This document shows positions 1-12,258 of a stretch of DNA of 64,000 nucleotides, one piece after another. The notes beneath the pieces were generated by a model, which did not search any database, was not told where the DNA came from, and worked only from the letters and a program-made list of their open reading frames with translations. The position numbers and the translations under genes are program-made. Source of the DNA: Castor canadensis (lineage: Eukaryota > Chordata > Mammalia > Rodentia > Castoridae); the NCBI RefSeq assembly GCF_047511655.1, contig NC_133390.1, positions 158,035,583-158,099,582 on the forward strand, in the 5' to 3' direction. Position 1 is the stretch's first letter. Each line of letters opens with the position of its first letter.

Positions 1-112
1 AACTTTGCCAGTCTTCCATAACTTTGTTTATGCTGTTTCCTTTCCCCTAAATGTTCTGTCTCTCACCTGAGTGGGGGCTAACTTCTTGTCCCTCCAGACA
101 AAATGGGAACTT

Positions 113-324
113 TTTTTTGTGTGTGTGTTATTAGGATTTGAACCCTGGGCCTCATGCTTGCTAGGCAGGCACTCTACCGCTTAAGTCACTCCACCAGCCC
201 TTTTTTGTGTTGAACATTTTCAAGATAGGATCTTGAGAACTATTTGTGCAAGCTGGCTTTGAACCACCATTCTCCTGATCTCTGAGTAGCTAGGATTACA
301 GGTGGGAGCCATGGGTGCCCAGCA
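113..324 (-). mobile_element. B1-dID dimeric SINE with duplications
   Basis: On the - strand a B1-like unit is followed by an ID-like unit (gggctggtggagtgac...). aaaatgggaactt flanks it at about 100-112 and 325-337. Confidence 0.85.
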
Positions 325-759
325 AAAAATGGGAACTTGTTGAATGACTCCTTCTGTGACTGTGTCCTCTCCCCCCTTGTGTAAGTGATGCCTTTATTAA
401 AATGAATCATGGGTTTCCTTTTCCTGAGGTCTCCACCATTGGACTGTGATTTCCTCTAGAACAAAGATTGTACCCATTCACTCCTGTACTTTCTACAGTG
501 TCTGGCAGTAATAGGTGCTCAGTAAATGAGTAAATAAACTTTTTCAGCATATTATTCCTCTGTCTAGGAATCTACAATAACTTCTTTGTGGCATTCAAAA
601 TTCCATAGAGTCAAAACTAGAGTAAATAAGCACAGGAGAAGATTCATCTTCACATATAAAAGAATAACAATGAGGATTTGTTTTTTTTTTTCACCTATTA
701 ATTTATCCCCTGCATATAATATGATAATACATGACACTGTTAGGTTGCAATGAAAGTGG

Positions 760-935
760 CATTCATTGGAGATAGCAATATAAATTGGTGTAGCCCTTTT
801 GGAAAGCAGTTAGGAGATATATTTCTCAAGAGTTATAAAAGTGTTTATACACTTTTTATTTTGACCAATAATTCTACTTCTGGGTCTCTGTGTTTAGGAA
901 ATAATCCAGTATCTCATGTAAGTTTTCTTTCAGAT
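760..935 (+). repeat. Old L1 3'-end relic
   Basis: caatataaattggtgtagcccttttggaaagcagttagg...ccaataattctacttctggg resembles the 3' UTR of old mammalian L1 families. The short open frame across it is not a gene. Confidence 0.6.
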
Positions 936-1042
936 GCTGTTATTTATGATAGTGAGAAATTGGAAAAGGCTGAAATGACCACCAGTATAAACTATGATAA
1001 ATCCACTCAGGAAAAACCTTGAGCTATTAAAACAGTATTTAC

Positions 1043-1140
1043 GCTGGGTGTGGTGGTACATGCCTATAATCTCAGCACTTGAGAGGCTAAGGCAGGAAAA
1101 TTGTGAGTAAAAGACCATCCCTGTCTCAAAAAACAAAACA
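1043..1140 (+). mobile_element. B1-like SINE monomer
   Basis: gctgggtgtggtggtacatgcctataatctcagc and on, ending in an A-rich (caaaa)n tail. Confidence 0.75.
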
Positions 1141-1235
1141 AAACAGAAGTAGTTATAAAAAAAATGATGCTTATTGGAAACTATGCAGCAATAAGGTCAG
1201 ATATAATAAATGTATAACATGCAAGTTGAAAAAAT

Positions 1236-1365
1236 AGGTTATACTGGGCATGCTAGTTCATGTCTATAATCCCAGCACTTGGGAAGCTGACAGGAGGATT
1301 GTGAGTTTGAGACCAGCCTGGGCTTCACAATGAGATCCTGACTCAGTAAAAAGAAAAAAACAGGT
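1236..1365 (+). mobile_element. B1-like SINE monomer
   Basis: tactgggcatgctagttcatgtctataatcccagc through gagaccagcctggg to an A-rich tail. Confidence 0.75.
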
Positions 1366-2496
1366 TATTAAATTGAATGAATGACCCAACTATGTTAAAA
1401 AACAAAAAGTCCTGGCAGGAAATACTGACAAGATACTAACGGTAGTGATACTCAATAAGAATGGAGGTTTAGGTGATTTTGCATGGTAATTTCACATAAG
1501 CACTAAGTAATGCAAGTCATGTTGTTTAAACATTTCAAAATAATAAAGCAAACTTCTGATCTTTGTTTAGTTTTAAGCAAGGGAGTGATGTGATATTACT
1601 CTAGTGACAGTAGAGTATGAATTTAAATGTAGAAAGAACGGAGAAGAGAGGGCTACATTCTAAAAGAGGCCAAATCATCAGGGCTTGTTGAATGACTTTG
1701 CATGTGTGTCCCCATCTATCTGTCTGCATGTTCAAAGCCCATGCTCTTGCCTCCTTTCAGTTTGGAGGAAACTTTTTTTTTAAACCAGCTACTGCAATGT
1801 AAAAGCCTCTTTAGTGTAATGTCTCCTTTTTTGAGGGAAAAGAGGGCCAGAAAGAGATAATTCTAAGACATAAGAGAAAAAAAGACCATAGATAACAAAT
1901 CTGCTTCTGACTTGATCAGTTGATTTGAGTAGTTTCGAAGTCCATTAGGTATTGCATATGCTGTGGGTATCATTTTGGGGGCTGACTGTGACTAAGTTGT
2001 AGTGGTTCATTGGTTGGCTTTTATTTGATGCTTGTGGCAGCAGGGGCTCTTCAACTTAGGTATAAAAATGTATACCATATCATGTGCAAATAGACAGTTT
2101 GGTCATTAAACCAAGTTTATCAATGATGCTGCATCTGTGGGAACAGGAAGGGTCAGGTTGGCAGTCTCAAACAAGGCACAGTGTCTAAGCTATGAAAGAA
2201 AAGGCTCACCTGAGCCATATAGTGTCCTGTCCCCGTATCTGCCCCTCATAGACTAATCCAAGACAAGGTGGTTTTGAATTTGAGCCTGAACTTTCGAGTA
2301 TGATGCCTATTCTTTCAGGAGGAGCCCAGTTAATACTGACTTGTTCAGTATGTTACATTGAGCAACTGACTTTGCCTCTACACGAGGGTTTACTCATTCA
2401 TAAAGTGAGTGTGACTTAAAACCACTCAGGATTGTGGGCATGAATTTGGTAATCTTAACTTGTGAAGGGGCTTATAAGCATTAAGGATTTGAATTT

Positions 2497-2570
2497 CAAG
2501 GGCTGATGAATGGTTCAAATAGTGGGGCACTTGCTTGAGTTCAAACCCCAGTACTGCAAAAAAAAAAAAG
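2497..2570 (+). mobile_element. ID-like SINE
   Basis: gggctgatgaatggttcaaatag, then gagttcaaaccccagtactgc and poly-A; it is internally shortened. Confidence 0.7.
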
Positions 2571-2792
2571 AAGGGGGATTTTAATTTTTTTGGTAATGGG
2601 AAGCCACTAAAGGGTTTTAAACAGGAAGTGGCAGGGGTATGTTGTTTGATCACATAAAAGGCAGATGCTACCTGTAATTTGTTGAGTTAATGTTTTTATA
2701 AGAGAAATAAAGACAGAATAGTTGTGACTAGTATTGTTCTCAGTAGTCCCCTTTGTACCAAATATGTGACACTGGGATGATGCTTAGAGCCT

Positions 2793-3125
2793 GTGTTAGT
2801 CAGTTTTCCATCATAATAATGAGGCATGTAAAAACAAATTTACTTACAAAAAGAAAAGGTTTATTTTGGATCACAGTTTTGGAAGTACCAGTTCATGATT
2901 GGTTGCCCTGCTCCTTTGGGCCTGTGGCACTATGGTAAGAGTACACGGTAGAAAAAAAATCTGCTCACATCCTGAGCCAGGGAGCAGAAAGGGAGGAAAA
3001 GAACAGAGTCCCACAATTCCTCTTGAGGGGACACTTCCAGTGATACAAGGATATTCCACCAATACCACCTCTCAGTTTCTACCACCTCCCAATAGTGTTA
3101 TCCTCAAACCAAGCCTTTAGCACAT
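2793..3125 (+). repeat. Old interspersed repeat, copy A (family not named)
   Basis: It starts gtgttagtcagttttcca, contains ggtttattttggatcacagttttgg and gggcctgtgg, and ends in a cctccc-rich part. It shares this layout with 15777-16195. Confidence 0.5.
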
Positions 3126-4129
3126 AGGTCAAGTGTTTAGAAACATTCAGCTTTTAAATTATAGCAAAGCCCTAAGTTATACTTGGATCAATACCCTAGA
3201 GAGAGGTCAGCTTTCCCTGCCCCCTGGCTGAATGTGGAAAATATATATATGCTAAAGCAAATGATGTCTTTAGGATCAATCCTTTGTGGGGTTGTGAGGG
3301 CTGGCATTTGGTATTTTTAAGGAAAAGGATTGTTGTAATGAGAAGAATATTCTCCATGAAGGGATTTTAACCAACTGTCTTGGGGGCACTGTATTTGGTT
3401 GCAGTGCCAACTTGTGCACCATCCAGCCCTCGTTTCTAGATGATTGGCTGCCTGCCTGGTGCCTCTATCTAGGAAGATCTGCAGCAGCTTTCCATCCCAG
3501 AGAACATTCTTACCCACATCTGTGTAGCACATATCAGGTAATAGAGCATGTTATCTTCTTTGGCCTTCACATTAAGTGTGCTGTAAAGTGGGCGTGGCAG
3601 GGATTTTTATCCCCATTTTACAGATAAGGAATCTTGAATTCAGAGAAATGAAGTAACTTCCCAGGATCAGATAGCTGATAGAGGTGGGATTCAGGGTCCA
3701 GGGCTCCATAGGTATGGAGGAATCTAAAGCTAATAAGTTCCCCTTTTACTATTTTAACTTGGGGTAAAACGTGTTGTGTGATTGTGGTTAAGCCTCCCTC
3801 CTCTGTCTTCTTTAGAGAGTTCCTTCCACTATACAGGCTGGGAAATGGAGACGGGCACTAACTTGGCACATACTTCTGCAGTCTTACTCAGAAGAGAGCA
3901 GCCACAGAATGTAGAGGTTCCAAAAAAGGTACAGAATAGTGAACAAGTAGCAGTTTCTTGGCATTATTAGCCCCTGAAGCCCTGTTGTCCAGGAGAGCCT
4001 TGTCTGCCTTTGTGTCCTAAAGGTACACTAAGGCCTTTCTAGGAACCTTGGTTCACAGGGCTGCTTCTTTCTGCCCTGCTTCTTAACGTATATTCTTTGT
4101 GGTCTCTGTAGGCTACTTTACTCCAAGTA

Positions 4130-4162
4130 CTTATTTATTTATTCATTCATTCACTCATTCAG
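4130..4162. repeat. Tetranucleotide microsatellite (TTTA/TTCA)
   Basis: cttatttatttattcattcattcactcattc; a short imperfect run. Confidence 0.8.
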
Positions 4163-4329
4163 CACTCAATGAGTGCCCACTCACATATTCAAACTGGGAT
4201 TCCAAATGCTAGAATTTTGGTGACACACTTTTGTTCAGTGATAGTACTCTTTCCTTGATTACAGTTCAGCTCTGTGTTAATGTTACAGTGGAACTGGTCA
4301 CCGCCCTTTTACACTCATAAATAAAAATT

Positions 4330-4540
4330 CCAATAGGAGGAACTAATACTTGCATTCTTTCGAATGTGCCAGGCACTGTTCTGAATGCTTATTTGAATTA
4401 AGTTATATTATCCTCTATTAATTCATGGTAAGTATTGCTATCCCCATTTTACAGGGGAGATACCTGAAGCACAGAGGTCTTGTCACAGAGCTAGTTCAGT
4501 AGCAGATTGGTTCCAGAGATTACTCTGTTGATCACATTCC
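4330..4540 (-). repeat. MIR-like relic
   Basis: gtgccaggcactgttctgaatgc...atccccattttacaggggagatacctgaagcacagag, the reverse of a MIR. Confidence 0.6.
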
Positions 4541-5529
4541 ATGACCTCTCACATGATAATAATCAGGCTTTGACTCCCACTTGATGGTAGGTCACATGTT
4601 TAAATTAACTCCCACTCACAGCAAGTTGTACCCTTCTCCACACTATGTCACATAATCACTCAGCTCTGGTTATGCTGAAAGATAACACTGTGTAAGCTCA
4701 ATTAGAACAGTAAGAAGTTTTTGTACAATGATGAAAATTTGGCCATGGACCTGGAAGATTCAAGATACACTATTGTGCCTTTGAACACTTGCCCAGCCAG
4801 TCATAGTTTCAGATACACAGTAGTATTCAGGAATAAATTTAGTGTCTATTTTACTTTCAACCTCCTGGATGGAAAGAGAGGGCCGGAATGTAGGCAACGA
4901 TGTTACAATACTGAACATTAGAAATAACAGAAAAGTTACTCTCTTTCCTGGCTGGTTTTTTTGTGTCTTCTGGTATAGGGAGAACAACCAGGATTACCAG
5001 CCTCTTTAGGAATATGCCCTTTTCTCAGGCCCCCAAGCCCCCCAGGAAGGTTGTTCCAGTTCTTGTTAAGAGCTGGAGTCTTCTTCTCTTGAGAGAAGAA
5101 GTGGGAAGGAAAACAATTTTTGCAAATTAGTTCAAACATACCAAAGTCTAAGAGAAATCAAGCTAAAGAACTTGAAAGAAATGAAATTATTATTCTATTC
5201 TTTGCTTTGGTTTCATAGAGATTGACAGAGTAGGGCTAGAGTAGCTTAAAGCCTTGCTACTCAAAGTGTAGAGTCCATTGAATGGGTGGGTGTCAGTTTG
5301 AAAATTGTTTCTGGATCATTGTAAGTATAGAAATTGGGAGTAAGTACTTAGAAATTTTTGTAGTAATTTGTTTTGTTGTATTGGACTAGAAGTTTAAAAA
5401 ACAAACTTTCTCTGCAAATAGTTTTGAGAAGTACTGGTTTATTTAGTTAGTATGACAAAACCTTCCTCCCGGTAGAATTAGACTAATAATACCTTCCTCA
5501 AAGAGTTGTTTCAGAGATTATTCGATGGT

Positions 5530-5710
5530 AAGTAATATTTTGGGTACTTACTGTATGCCTTCTCCTGTGCACCATATGTGTATTATGTTATCGAATCCTC
5601 ACCACAACTCTGGAGTTTTATTATCATCCCCATTTTTCTGAGACTTTGGATATGTTATGGGATTTGCCAGAGCCAAACATGTTGCAAGTGAGCAGGTGAG
5701 ATTTGATTTA
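5530..5710 (-). repeat. MIR-like relic
   Basis: attttgggtacttactgtatgcc...cctcaccacaactctggag...ccccatttttctgag; reverse MIR style. Confidence 0.55.
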
Positions 5711-6125
5711 TTAAAAACATTTTATGCCATGTTTTTAAGTAAAGGGCCTGGCACACAGGGTCCCTTTGTCACTCCATTTTTTTTCTGTTATCACTAGAGG
5801 TGGAAATCTGCTTTCCAATTCCATGTCTGACCTAATTTATTTCATGACCTTGTACAAGTCACTTTCTCTGGATCTTAATCTTCTCATCTACCCTCCATGG
5901 CAGGAACTATATTTTATTCATTTTCAGTTCCATAGCATCTAGCATGACAGAGTCTGACATACAATGGGTATTGAATACTGAGTCCATTTGGTTACATTAG
6001 AGGTTTTGTTGATGCTTCTTTTAGTTTCTGCTTTCTTTGAACATCTAAATATTTCATCCTCTGGAGAATCATATTTCTCACGTAGTCCACCTGGCTACAT
6101 GATCATATTTTCTCATGCCTATTTG

Positions 6126-6138
6126 TCTCAGGCAGTCT
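6126..6138. repeat. LINE-1 target-site duplication, left copy
   Basis: TCTCAGGCAGTCT directly abuts the poly-T tail of the element and is identical to the copy at 13089-13101. Confidence 0.88.
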
Positions 6139-6637
6139 ATTTTTTTTTTTTCATTTTTCTTTTATTATTCATATGTGCATACAAGGATTGGTTCATTTCT
6201 CCCCACTGCCCCCACCCCCTCCCTTACCACCCACTCCGCCCCCTCCCTCTTCCCCCCCCTCAATAACCAGCAGAAACTATTTTGCCCTTATTTCTAATTT
6301 TGTTGTAGAGAGAGTATAAGCAATAATAGGAAGGAACAAGGGTTTTTGCTGGTTGAGATAAGGATAGCTATACAGGGCATTGACTCACATTGATTTCCTG
6401 TGCGTGGGTGTTACCTTCTAGGTTAATTCTTTTTGATCTAACCTTTTCTCTAGTACCTGTTCCCCTTTTCCTATTGGCCTCAGTTGCTTTAAGGTATCTG
6501 CTTTAGTTTCTCTGCATTAAGGGCAACAAATGCTAGCTAGTTTTTTAGGTGTCTTACCTATCCTCATCCCTCCCTTGTATGCTCTCGCTTTTATCATGTG
6601 CTCATAGTCCAGTCCCCTTGTTGTGTTTGCCCTTGAT

Positions 6638-9600
6638 CTAATGTCCACATATGAGGGAGAACATACGATTTTTGGTTTTTTGAGCCAGGCTAACCTCACT
6701 CAGAATGATGTTCTCCAATTCCATCCATTTACCAGCGAATGATAACATTTCGTTCTTCTTCATGGCTGCATAAAATTCCATTGTGTATAGATACCACATT
6801 TTCTTAATCCATTCGTCAGTGCTGGGACATCTTGGCTGTTTCCATAACTTGGCTTGTGAATAGTGCCGCAATAAACATGGATGTGCAGGTGCCTCTGGAG
6901 TAACAGTCTTTTGGGTATATCCCCAAGAGTGGTATTGCTGGATCAAATGGTAGATCGATGTCCAGCTTTTTAAGTAGCCTCCAAATTTTTTTCCAGAGTG
7001 GTTGTACTAGTCTACATTCCCACCAACAGTGTAAGAGGGTTCCTTTTTCCCCGCATCCTCGCCAACACCTGTTGTTGGTGGTGTTGCTGATGATGGCTAT
7101 TCTAACAGGGGTGAGGTGGAATCTTAGTGTGGTTTTAATTTGCATTTCCTTTATTGCTAGAGATGGTGAGCATTTTTTCATGTGTTTTCTGGCCATTTGA
7201 ATTTCTTCTTTTGAGAAAGTTCTGTTTAGTTCACATGCCCATTTCTTTATTGGTTCATTAGTTTTGGGAGAATTTAGTTTTTTAAGTTCTCTGTATATTC
7301 TGGTTATCAGTCCTTTGTCTGATGTATAATTGGCAAATATTTTCTCCCACTCTGTGGGTGTTCTCTTCAGTTTAGAGACCATTTCTTTTGATGAACAGAA
7401 GCTTTTTAGTTTTATGAGGTCCCATTTATCTATGCTATCTCTTAGTTGCTGTGCTGCTGGGGTTTCATTGAGAAAGTTCTTACCTATACCTACTAACTCC
7501 AGAGTATTTCCTACTCTTTGTTGTATCAACTTAAGAGTTTGGGGTCTGATATTAAGATCCTTGATCCATTTTGAGTTAATCTTGGTATAGGGTGATATAC
7601 ATGGATCTAGTTTCAGTTTTTTGCAGACTGCTAACCAGTTTTCCCAGCAGTTTTTGTTGAAGAGGCTGCTATTTCTCCATCTTATATTTTTAGCTCCTTT
7701 GTCAAAGATAAGTTGCTTATAGTTGTGTGGCTTCATATCTGGATCTTCTATTCTGTTCCACTGGTCTTCATGTCTGTTTTTGTGCCAGTACCATGCTGTT
7801 TTTATTGTTATTGCTTTGTAATATAGTTTGAAGTCAGGTATTGTGATACCTCCTGCATTGTTCTTTTGACTGAGTATTGCCTTGGCTATTCGTGGCCTCT
7901 TGTGTTTCCATATAAATTTCACAGTAGATTTTTCAATCTCTTTAATGAATGTCATTGGAATTTTGATGGGAAGTGCATTAAACATGTAGATTACTTTGGG
8001 GAGTATCGACATTTTTACTATGTTGATTCTACCAATCCATGAGCATGGGAGATCTCTCCACTTTCTATACTCTTCCTCAATCTCTTTCTTCAGAAGTGTA
8101 TAGTTTTCCTTGTAGAGGTCTTTCACATCTTTTGTTAGGTTTACACCTAGGTATTTGATTTTTTTTGAGGCTATCGTAAATGGAATTGTTTTCATATATT
8201 CTTTTTCAGTTTGTTCATTATTAGTGTATAGAAATGCTAATGATTTTTCTATGTTGATTTTATATCCTGCTACCTTGCTATAGCTATTGATGATGTCTAG
8301 AAGCTTCTGAGTAGAGTTTTTTGGGTCTTTAAGGTATAGGATCATGTCGTCTGCAAATAGGGATATTTTGACAGTTTCTTTACCTATTTGTATTCCTTTT
8401 ATTCCTTCTTCTTGCCTAATTGCTCTGGCTAGGAATTCCAGTACTATGTTGAATAGGAGTGGAGATAGTGGGCATCCTTGTCTGGTTCCTGATTTTAGAG
8501 GGAATGGTTTTAATTTTTCTCCGTTAAGTATAATGCTGGCTGTAGGTTTGTCATATATAGCTTTTATAATGTTGAGGAACTTTCCTTCTATTCCTAGTTT
8601 TCTTAGAGCTTTTATCATGAAATGATGGTGGATCTTATCAGAGGCTTTTTCTGCATCTATTGAGATGATCAAGTGGTTTTTGTCTTTGCTTCTGTTAATG
8701 TGGTTTATTACGTTTATTGATTTTCGTATGTTGAACCACCCCTGCATCCCTGGGATGAAGCCTACTTGGTCGTGGTGAATAATCTTTTTGATGTGTTGCT
8801 GAATTTGGTTTGCCATTATTTTGTTGAGGATTTTTGCATCAATGTTCATAAAGGAGATTGGCCTATAGTTCTCCTTTTTGGAGGTGTCTTTGCCTGGTTT
8901 TGGGATAAGTGTAATACTGGCTTCATAAAATGTGTTTGGCAGTTTTCCTTCTCTTTCTATTTCGTGGAACAGTTTAAGGAGGGTTGGTATCAGTTCTTCT
9001 TTAAAGGTCTGATAGAATTCAGCAGAGAATCCATCAGGTCCTGGACTTTTCTTTTTGGGGAGACTCTTGATTGCTGCTTCAATTTCATTTTGTGTTATAG
9101 ATCTATTCAGGTGATTAATTTCCTCTTGGTTCAGTTTTGGATGATCATATGTATCTAGAAATCTGTCCATTTCTTTAAGATTTTCAAATTTATTTGAATA
9201 TAGGTTCTCAAAGTAGTCTCTGATGATTTCCTGGACTTCCATGGTATTGTTATCTCCCCTTTTGCATTCCTAATTCTACTAATTTGGGTTTTTTCTCTCC
9301 TCATTTTAGTCAGGTTTGCCAGGGGTCTATCGATCTTGTTTATTTTTTCAAAGAACCAACTTTTTGTTTCATTAATTCTTTGTATGGTTTTTTTGGTTTC
9401 TATTTCGTTGATTTCAGCTCTTATTTTTATTATTTCTCTCCTTCTATTTGTTTTGGGATTTGCTTGTTCTTGTTTTTCTAGGAGTTTGAGATGTATCATT
9501 AGGTCATTGATTTGGGATCTTTCAATCTTTTTAATATATGCACTCATGGCTATAAACTTTCCTCTCAAGACTGCCTTAGCTGTGTCCCATAGGTTCCGGT

Positions 9601-10447
9601 AGGTTGTGTTTTCATTTTCATTGACTTCAGGAACTTTAATTTCCTCTTTTATTGCATCGATGATCCACTCTTCATTAAGTAATGAGTTATTTAGTTTCCA
9701 GCTGTTTGCATCTTTTTTGTCTTTACTTTTGTTGTTGAGTTCTACTTTTACTGCATTGTGGTCAGATAGTATGCACGGTATTATTTCTATTTTCTTATAT
9801 TTGCTGAGGCTTGCTTTGTGCCCTAGGATATGATCTATTTTGGAGAAGGTTCCATGGGCTGCTGAGAAGAATATATATTGTGTAGAGGTTGGATGAAATG
9901 TTCTGTAGACATCTATTAGGTCCACTTGATCTATTGCATATTTTAGATCTTGGATTTCTTTATTGAGTTTTTGTTTGGATGACCTATCTATTAATGATAG
10001 TGGAGTGTTAAAGTCTCCCACAGCCACTGTGTTGGCGTTTATATATGCTTTTAGATCTTTCAGGGTATGTTTGATGAAATTGGGTGCGTTGACATTGGGT
10101 GCGTACAGATTGATGGTTATTATTTCCTTTTGGTCTATTTCCCCTTTTATTAGTATGGAATGTCCTTCTTTATCTCGTTTGATCAATGTAGGTTTGAAGT
10201 CTACTTTGTCAGAGATAAGTATTGCTACTCCTGCTTGTTTTCGGGGGCCATTGGCTTGGTAAATCTTCTTCCAGCCTTTCATCCTAAGCATATGCTTATT
10301 TCTGTCGGTGAGATGAGTCTCCTGTAAGCAACAAATTGTTGGATCTTCTTTTTTAATCCATTTTGTCAAACGGTGTCTTTTGATGGGTGAATTAAGTCCA
10401 TTAACATTAAGTGTTAGTACTGATAGGTATGTGGTGATTCCTGCCAT
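6638..10447 (-). pseudogene. LINE-1 ORF2 (endonuclease and reverse transcriptase), two frameshifts
   Basis: The nominal length of about 1269 codons matches L1 ORF2. The N-terminal piece (10447-9155) is the APE-type endonuclease, with [13 protein letters not shown] and SDHNAV. The second piece (about 9242-6816) holds the reverse transcriptase with FADDMILYL and a C-terminal Cys/His motif ([18 protein letters not shown]). The last piece (about 6860-6638) has the C-terminal segment with [18 protein letters not shown]. The frame breaks near 9240, between endonuclease and RT, and near 6855. Both look like single indels; real decay and assembly error cannot be told apart here. Confidence 0.92.
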
Positions 10448-10497
10448 TTAGTTGCCCTAGTTATTTGAAGGTTTGATTGTGTGTACCTAACTTGATG

Positions 10498-11700
10498 TTA
10501 CTCTCTACTGTCTTGCTTTTTCTTATCCTGTGGTTTGGTGCTGCCTGCCTTTTCATGGTTAAGTTGGGTGTCACTTTCTGTGTGCAGGATCCCTTGCAGA
10601 ATCTTTTGTAATGGTGGCTTTGTGGTCACATATTGTTTTAGTTTCTGCTTATCATGGAAGACTTTTATTGCTCCATCTATTTTGAATGATAGCTTTGCTG
10701 GGTAGAGTATCCTGGGGTTGAAGTTATTTTCATTCAGTGCCCGGAAGATCTCACCCCACGCTCTTCTTGCTTTTAATGTTTCTGTTGAGAAGTCTGCTGT
10801 GATTTTGATGGGTTTACCTTTGTATGTTACTTGTTTTTTCTCTCTTACAGCCTTCAATATTCTTTCCTTAGTTTCTGAACTTGTTGTTTTAATGATGATA
10901 TGTCGTAGAGTAGTTCTATTTTGATCTGGTCTGTTTGGTGTCCTGGAGGCCTCTTGCATTTGTATGGGAATATCTTTCTCTAGATTTGGGAAATTTTCCG
11001 TTATTATTTTGTTGAATATATTACGCATTCCCTTCGCTTGCACCTCTTCTCCTTCTTCGATGCCCATGATTCTCAAGTTTGGTCTTTTGATGGAGTCAGT
11101 GAGTTCTTGCATTTTCTTTTCACAGGTCTTGAGTTGTTTAATTAATAGTTCTTCGGTTTTTCCTTTAATTACCATTTCATCTTCAAGTTCTGAGATTCTG
11201 TCTTCTGTTTGTTCTATTCTGCTGGATTGGCCTTCCGTTTTGTTTTGCAGTTCTGTTTCGTTCTTTTTTCTGAGGTTTTCCGTATCCTGGCAGTTTTCTT
11301 CTTTATTGTTGTCTATTTTTGTCCTGAGTTCATTTATCCATTTATTCATTGTGTTCTCTCTTTCACTTTGGTGTTTATACAGTGCTTCTATGGTTTCCTT
11401 TATTTCTTCTTTTGCTTTTTCAAATTCTCTATTTTTATTGTCTTGGAATTTCTTGAGTGTCTCCTGTACATTTTGGTTGACCCTATCCAGTATCATCTCT
11501 ATAAAATTCTCATTGAGTACCTGTAGTATGTCTTCTTTTAAATTATTCTTGTGGGCTTCATTGGGTCCTTTGTCATAGTTTATCTTCATTTTGTTGGAGC
11601 CTGGATCTGAGTTTCTGTTCTCTTCATTCCCCTCTGGTTCCTGTACTAATTTTTTGCTGTGGGGAAACTGGTTTCCCTGTTTTTTCTGTCTTCCTGTCAT
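10498..11700 (-). CDS. LINE-1 ORF1 protein, intact frame
   Basis: ORF1p is the trimeric RNA-binding chaperone of the L1 ribonucleoprotein. I chose the ATG at 11700 (MTGRQKKQGN), giving 400 codons; 23 upstream codons stay open but read 5' UTR. Seen: a basic N-terminus, a long Glu/Lys-rich coiled coil (about residues 70-200), an RRM-like part (RIMGIEEGEE), and the C-terminal domain with ARRAWGEIFRALNEN and RILYPAKLSFKIDG. A charged, Lys/Gln-rich tail follows the usual end of the domain. No internal stop. Confidence 0.93.
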   Translation of the reverse strand: MTGRQKKQGNQFPHSKKLVQEPEGNEENRNSDPGSNKMKINYDKGPNEAHKNNLKEDILQVLNENFIEMILDRVNQNVQETLKKFQDNKNREFEKAKEEIKETIEALYKHQSERENTMNKWINELRTKIDNNKEENCQDTENLRKKNETELQNKTEGQSSRIEQTEDRISELEDEMVIKGKTEELLIKQLKTCEKKMQELTDSIKRPNLRIMGIEEGEEVQAKGMRNIFNKIITENFPNLEKDIPIQMQEASRTPNRPDQNRTTLRHIIIKTTSSETKERILKAVREKKQVTYKGKPIKITADFSTETLKARRAWGEIFRALNENNFNPRILYPAKLSFKIDGAIKVFHDKQKLKQYVTTKPPLQKILQGILHTESDTQLNHEKAGSTKPQDKKKQDSRE

Positions 11701-12220
11701 TGTCCTTGGTGTTGTTACTGTCCCTGTACTCTGTGTAATTAAGTATTTTCTAGCTTGTAATAATAACAATGGTAATATTTAGAATGGAAGAGTGAGCTGA
11801 GATGGAAAGCAAGAAGTTAAAGAAAAGGGGAAAACAAATATACAGACAAGAGGGAGAAAGCAGAACAAGGTATCAGACAAGAGAGTTTCAAAGGTATAAA
11901 CAGGGAGTGTTAGTGTACTTATCGACAGTAAGCTGAACAGACATTAGAGAGACAGAGAGAGGATTGAAAATCAAAGATAAAAAAATAAAAAATAAGTAAA
12001 TGAAAGTAATATCTATATATAAAAATGAATTAAAATAAAATGGAAAATAGAAAATTAAAAAAAAAACAAACCAAAAAACTTCCAAGTTTATATGCAATGC
12101 AGTTTCAGTCTTAATAATTTGGGTGTCCGTCTCAATCTCCAGTCCTGGAGTTGGTGCCTCAGATGTTGTTCTGTAGTTGTCTCATCAAAGGGTATGCATA
12201 AAGTAGAACAAAACTACACA

Positions 12221-12258
<38 letters not shown>

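Larger units (their letters stand above)
325..6125. other. Presumed RALY 5' intron or flank, left part
   Basis: No gene seen. It holds B1-like and ID-like SINEs, an old L1 3'-end relic (about 760-935), an old interspersed repeat (2793-3125), MIR-like relics (about 3600, 4330 and 5530) and unremarkable sequence between. The short open frames have no protein resemblance. Confidence 0.6.

Noticed and set aside
750-1022. 90-codon open frame
   Set aside because: It covers an old L1 3'-end relic and has no protein resemblance.
6958-11578. + strand open frames across the LINE-1
   Set aside because: They are antisense shadows of ORF1 and ORF2, hydrophobic and without domains.
12217-12254. Repeat arrays considered as CRISPR-like or structured systems
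   Set aside because: The arrays in the window are simple microsatellites or SINEs; no spacer-repeat pattern exists, and the genome is mammalian.
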